Shown here piece after piece: positions 6,536 to 8,611 of a DNA stretch of 8,611 nucleotides (its first letter is position 1; every line of letters begins with the position of its first letter). Under the pieces are notes generated by a model. The model searched no databases. It saw only the letters and a program-made list of their open reading frames with translations, and was not told the origin of the DNA. The translations under genes and the position numbers were made by a program. The stretch is from Fusobacteriaceae bacterium (GTDB lineage: Bacteria > Fusobacteriota > Fusobacteriia > Fusobacteriales > Fusobacteriaceae). The stretch lies in assembly GCA_030625925.1 (NCBI GenBank), contig DAOUPY010000041.1:1-8611 (forward strand), in the 5' to 3' direction.

Positions 6536-6562
6536 AAAAAGGAGGATATAATCCTCCTTTTT
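6536..6562. terminator. Intrinsic terminator after accC, potentially bidirectional
   Basis: AAAAAGGAGGAT (6536-6547) pairs perfectly with ATCCTCCTTTTT (6551-6562) around a three-base ATA loop, starting three bases after the accC stop. The T run at 6558-6562 serves the plus strand and the A run on the left arm would serve the minus strand. Its AGGAGGAT/ATCCTCCT core also forms the outer stem of the two terminators at 242 and 1084. Confidence 0.9.
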
Positions 6563-6631
6563 CCTTAAAATAATAAATTTTAAATTTTATTGCTATATAT
6601 TAATAAAAAATATAGGAAATGATAAAAAAAA

Positions 6632-6640
6632 TGATATACT
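6632..6640 (+). promoter_or_regulatory. Extended -10 promoter of the asp23-amaP-nusB operon
   Basis: TGA followed by TATACT (6635-6640) forms an extended -10 element, preceded by a long A/T-rich stretch (6565-6630) that could act as an UP element. No convincing -35 hexamer is seen. The start would be near 6647, leaving a leader of about 40 bases with the strong ribosome site GGAGGTGG (6676-6683). Confidence 0.5.
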
Positions 6641-6687
6641 ATAGATGTAAGTAATTAAAAGTGTAAGATAATTTTGGAGGTGGACAG

Positions 6688-7056
6688 ATGTCTGAATTAG
6701 GAAACATTAAAATAGCTGATGACGTAGTAAAGGTAATTGCAGCAAAGGCAACCTTGGAAGTAGATGGAATCTACAAGATGACAAGTGGAGTAACTGATGA
6801 AGTAAATAAGATCTTAGGTATCAATAAGATGACTAAGGGTGTAAAGGTAGAAGTAGGAGAAAAAGAGTGCAGTGTAGATGTACACATAGTTGTAGAATAT
6901 GGTTTTCCAATTCCAGTAGTAGCTACTAACGTACAGGAAAGTATAATTAAAAATATTACAGAATTGACTGGTCTTAGAGTGGTAGAAGTAAATGTCTATA
7001 TCCAGGATGTTAAGGTGAAAGAAGTTTCAAAAGAAGAGGAAGTAATATTAGATTAG
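6688..7056 (+). CDS. Asp23/Gls24 family protein (YqhY-like)
   Basis: This 122-residue soluble protein is recognised as Asp23/Gls24 family by its N-terminal strand GNIKIADDVVKVIAAKA, the central VEYGFPIPVVATNVQESI segment and the C-terminal TGLRVVEVNVYIQDV. In Staphylococcus aureus, Asp23 is an abundant protein held at the membrane by AmaP. In B. subtilis the relative YqhY sits between accC and nusB, and its loss selects suppressor mutations in acetyl-CoA carboxylase genes. The position downstream of accBC and upstream of nusB is therefore the conserved one. GGAGGTGG (6676-6683) lies four bases before the ATG. A weak hairpin terminator overlaps the stop codon, which would make this the most highly expressed gene of its operon. 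No membrane segment or signal peptide is seen. Confidence 0.92.
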   Translation: MSELGNIKIADDVVKVIAAKATLEVDGIYKMTSGVTDEVNKILGINKMTKGVKVEVGEKECSVDVHIVVEYGFPIPVVATNVQESIIKNITELTGLRVVEVNVYIQDVKVKEVSKEEEVILD

Positions 7057-7082
7057 AGGCGTATAACGCCTCTTATATTTTT
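7055..7082 (+). terminator. Weak intrinsic terminator/attenuator between asp23 and amaP
   Basis: AGAGGCGT (7055-7062) pairs perfectly with ACGCCTCT (7066-7073) around an ATA loop, overlapping the asp23 stop codon TAG (7054-7056). It is followed by TATATTTTT (7074-7082), an interrupted T tract with only five consecutive T. It is probably a partial terminator: some transcripts end here, and the rest continue into amaP, the DUF2273 gene and nusB, for which no other promoter is seen. Confidence 0.7.
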
Positions 7083-7095
7083 AAGGTTTAAATTT

Positions 7096-7100
7096 GGGGG
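7096..7100 (+). promoter_or_regulatory. Ribosome binding site that decides the amaP start
   Basis: The GGGGG run ends one base before the ATG at 7102, too close for initiation, but seven bases before the in-frame ATG at 7108. The second ATG is therefore the better start, shortening the protein by two residues. Confidence 0.5.
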
Positions 7101-7107
7101 AATGGAT

Positions 7108-7626
7108 ATGTTTATGAAATTTATTTTTGGAATAGCCTGGATAGGGATTTTTATTTTGGCTATACTTGGGATATATATAGGAATGTTTCCGGCATACTTA
7201 GAGATATTGGATTTTAACAGCCTAATAATCAGAGGTGCTGTGGTAGGAGTGTCACTAGTTTATCTATTATTATTTATAGAAAAATTAATCTGTCTTTTTG
7301 AAAGGCCAAAAGAATTGAGGGTGAAAACTCCTAATGGGATGTTAAAGATATCTTCAAATTCTGTAAATAATATAGTGAAAGAAGTGGTAGGAGAGCATCC
7401 AAAAGTTAGAAATTTAAAGGTAAAAAATAAAACTAATGGAAAAAAATTGAAAATTTTTGTATCTATTGATATAATATCTAGTCAGTCCCTTTCAGATGAC
7501 CTCAATTTGATCCAGCAAGATATCAAAGATAGGATTGAAAGTTATTTAGATTTGAGTATTACAGAAATTGAACTTAGAGTAACTAAGTTAATTAAAGATA
7601 AATCTAGTAATGGAAGAGGTGATTAG
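7108..7626 (+). CDS. amaP: AmaP-like Asp23 membrane-anchoring protein (alkaline shock response membrane anchor)
   Basis: About 172 residues from the preferred ATG (174 if the ATG at 7102 is used, but that lies one base from the GGGGG ribosome site). Two hydrophobic segments near the N-terminus (about 5-27 and 41-63) are predicted membrane helices. They are followed by RPKELRVKTPNGMLKIS, which opens a cytoplasmic Asp23-like domain (about 75-165) containing ISSNSVNNIVKEVVGEHPKVRNLKVK and a later LSITEIELRV strand. This matches AmaP of S. aureus, which binds Asp23 and tethers it to the inner face of the membrane. It lies 45 bases after asp23, beyond a weak hairpin terminator, and the next gene starts two bases after its stop codon. 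Confidence 0.82.
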   Translation: MFMKFIFGIAWIGIFILAILGIYIGMFPAYLEILDFNSLIIRGAVVGVSLVYLLLFIEKLICLFERPKELRVKTPNGMLKISSNSVNNIVKEVVGEHPKVRNLKVKNKTNGKKLKIFVSIDIISSQSLSDDLNLIQQDIKDRIESYLDLSITEIELRVTKLIKDKSSNGRGD

Positions 7627-7628
7627 GT

Positions 7629-7841
7629 ATGTTAGAGGAATTGATAGAAAGATTAGCAGTAAATAGTAAAAAGTATATAGGTGGACTGATGGGATTTGCT
7701 TTTGGTTATATCTTTATAACTCGTGGTATACTACCTATGATAGTTGTTATGTTGACAACTTTATTAGGAGTTATCTTTGGAGATAAGGAAAATATTAAAA
7801 GGCTAAAAAAAATATTGATTAATAGATTAAAAGAAGAATAG
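7629..7841 (+). CDS. DUF2273 small membrane protein
   Basis: 70 residues, with a central hydrophobic stretch (about 17-50) that could form two closely spaced membrane helices around GYIFITRGILPMIVVMLTTL, flanked by a charged N-terminus and a Lys/Arg-rich C-terminal helix. Size, pattern and position next to amaP match the DUF2273 family, which is found in Asp23 operons such as that of S. aureus. Its function is unknown; a part in the Asp23-AmaP membrane complex is inferred from location. AGAGGTGA (7615-7622), inside the end of amaP, is its ribosome site, and the gap to amaP is two bases, indicating translational coupling. Confidence 0.8.
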   Translation: MLEELIERLAVNSKKYIGGLMGFAFGYIFITRGILPMIVVMLTTLLGVIFGDKENIKRLKKILINRLKEE

Positions 7842-7853
7842 GAAGGGAAAATT

Positions 7854-8303
7854 ATGAGTAGAAAGATCGCAAGAGAAGAGTTGTTTAAGCTTTTATTTGA
7901 AGCTGACATGAACAAGGTAACACCATTACAAAGGTTGGAAGAATTTTTAGAAGATGGAAACAGAAGGGTAGAGATGTCGGAAGATGAAGAGGCCTCTAAT
8001 AATGTTGAAGAACTTACTTTAACTAAAACAGAAGTGGAATTCATTAAAGAATTTGCAGCAGGGATAGACAAACACTATGGTACTATAAACCAAGAGATCG
8101 CTGAAAAGATGGATGAATGGTCATTGGAAACTGTAGGAAACGTAGAAAGATCATTACTTAGATTTGGTGTATATGAATTAATGTACGAAGAAACTGGTTT
8201 TGAAATTGTATTGAATGAAATTATTGAATTAGCTAAAATTTATGGGGATGCAACATCACATGAATTTGTAAATGGAGTATTGGCTAAGTTTGTTAAAAAA
8301 TAA
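7854..8303 (+). CDS. nusB: Transcription antitermination factor NusB
   Basis: This 149-residue helical RNA-binding protein pairs with NusE (ribosomal protein S10) on boxA of rRNA leaders to prevent premature termination. Family features: the N-terminal RKIAREELFKLLFEAD segment (the arginine-rich helix), then the C-terminal half with EWSLETVGNVERSLLRFGVYEL, IVLNEIIELAKIYG and HEFVNGVLAKF, which are strongly NusB-like. The stretch 30-50 is acidic and variable, slightly longer than in short NusB proteins. AGGAAGGG (7840-7847) lies six bases before the ATG, and the gap to the previous gene is 12 bases. It is the last gene of the asp23 operon and is followed by a strong terminator. Confidence 0.95.
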   Translation: MSRKIAREELFKLLFEADMNKVTPLQRLEEFLEDGNRRVEMSEDEEASNNVEELTLTKTEVEFIKEFAAGIDKHYGTINQEIAEKMDEWSLETVGNVERSLLRFGVYELMYEETGFEIVLNEIIELAKIYGDATSHEFVNGVLAKFVKK

Positions 8304-8304
8304 T

Positions 8305-8427
8305 TGCACCTGTTTTTTTTTAAACATGAATTTTTAAATATAATTTAAATTAAAAAAAAAGAATACAAGTAAATAAAAAGCAGAGATTAGATTTATTCTA
8401 ATCTCTGCTTTTTATAGTTCAGGTGCA
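8305..8427. repeat. Inverted repeat TGCACCTG/CAGGTGCA bracketing the nusB terminator
   Basis: TGCACCTG (8305-8312) and its exact reverse complement CAGGTGCA (8420-8427) lie about 107 bases apart with the terminator hairpin between them. Both arms are GC-rich within very AT-rich surroundings. Between 8313 and 8374 there is only A/T-rich sequence with no gene. No target-site duplication is visible outside the arms. Confidence 0.4.
8375..8413. terminator. Strong bidirectional terminator between nusB and the convergent minus-strand gene
   Basis: The left arm 8375-8391 and right arm 8397-8413 pair perfectly over 17 bp (GCAGAGATTAGA core flanked by five A/T pairs), with a five-base TTTAT loop. The T run on the right serves nusB and the A run on the left serves the minus-strand gene, so one hairpin ends both convergent units. 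Confidence 0.93.
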
Positions 8428-8449
8428 GCGTTACACTGTTTTTATTTTT

Positions 8450-8611
8450 CTACACATTACTTAATTTTTTAATTAATTTGATATTTTCTTCTAAATTTTT
8501 AATCTTTGTGGTGCTGACCAGGATAGATTTTAGAGACTCTTGTTTCATTACATACTCAAAAGCACTCTCTATTAGAGGTTTATTAGGAGACCTTAAGGTT
8601 TCAATCCTGTC
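8450..8611 (-). CDS. C-terminal end of a probable aldo/keto reductase (partial, cut by the window end)
   Basis: Reading the minus strand from the window edge gives 53 codons in one open frame, ending at TAG (8450-8452). The fragment contains PLIESAFEYVMKQESLKS, then ILVSTTKIKNLEENIKLI and a short Lys-rich tail. This resembles the last helices of aldo/keto reductases, where a segment like 'AFRYVLS..VSSVLVG' is followed by 'NPEQLEENI' near the NADPH adenine-binding region. The normal glycine in the VLVG position is Ser-Thr here. The start, catalytic tetrad and cofactor sites are outside the window, so the family call rests on the tail only. The gene is convergent with nusB and shares its terminator. 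Confidence 0.6.
   Translation of the reverse strand, partial: DRIETLRSPNKPLIESAFEYVMKQESLKSILVSTTKIKNLEENIKLIKKLSNV

Noticed and set aside
7102..7104. First ATG of amaP as the start
   Set aside because: It lies one base from the GGGGG ribosome site; the in-frame ATG at 7108 has proper spacing.
7706..8071. Minus-strand open frame across the DUF2273 gene and nusB
   Set aside because: Antisense shadow; both sense genes are clear and tightly spaced.
8313..8321. Run of nine T just after nusB as a terminator
   Set aside because: No stable hairpin precedes it; the real terminator is the 17-bp stem at 8375-8413.
8333..8349. TTTAAAT/ATTTAAA hairpin with ATA loop
   Set aside because: Pure A/T pairing in A/T-rich sequence; expected by chance and too weak to be functional.

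Overview
The window is AT-rich DNA from an anaerobic, low-GC bacterium. Gene content and order (dnaE, accB, accC, then asp23, amaP, DUF2273, nusB) together with protein style suggest a member of the Fusobacteriota (Ilyobacter/Psychrilyobacter-like) rather than a Clostridium. This placement is inferred from protein style and synteny, not from a marker such as rRNA. The accB-accC-asp23-nusB order resembles the Bacillus subtilis accB-accC-yqhY-nusB locus, so it is an old gene neighbourhood.

Layout. Bases 1-240 hold no gene I can support; they contain the probable tail of an upstream terminator and a structured AT-rich stretch that may be a conserved noncoding element. Bases 242-1128 are a compact cassette: terminator hairpin, extended -10 promoter, MNT-type antitoxin gene, overlapping HEPN (HepT-like) toxin gene, and a second, almost identical terminator hairpin. 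Bases 1248-4664 encode the alpha subunit of DNA polymerase III (DnaE) from its own promoter. Bases 4745-6532 are accB-accC with a good sigma-70 type promoter and a strong terminator. Bases 6632-8303 form a second operon (asp23, amaP, a DUF2273 membrane protein, nusB). It has a weak hairpin terminator just after asp23 and ends in a 17-bp bidirectional terminator. On the other side of that terminator, on the minus strand, lies the C-terminal end of a gene that looks like an aldo/keto reductase.

How the genes work together. DnaE serves replication. AccC (biotin carboxylase) and AccB (carrier) should form the first half-reaction of acetyl-CoA carboxylase; accA/accD are not in the window. Asp23, AmaP and the DUF2273 protein are expected to form a membrane-anchored Asp23 complex, and NusB acts in rRNA antitermination.

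The main surprise is in AccB. The biotin-accepting lysine of the near-universal EAMK motif is a glycine (EAIG, Gly103), in an otherwise intact and ungapped biotinyl domain, while the neighbouring AccC keeps all its catalytic residues. The second point of interest is the toxin-antitoxin cassette bracketed by duplicated terminators, which looks like an inserted unit.
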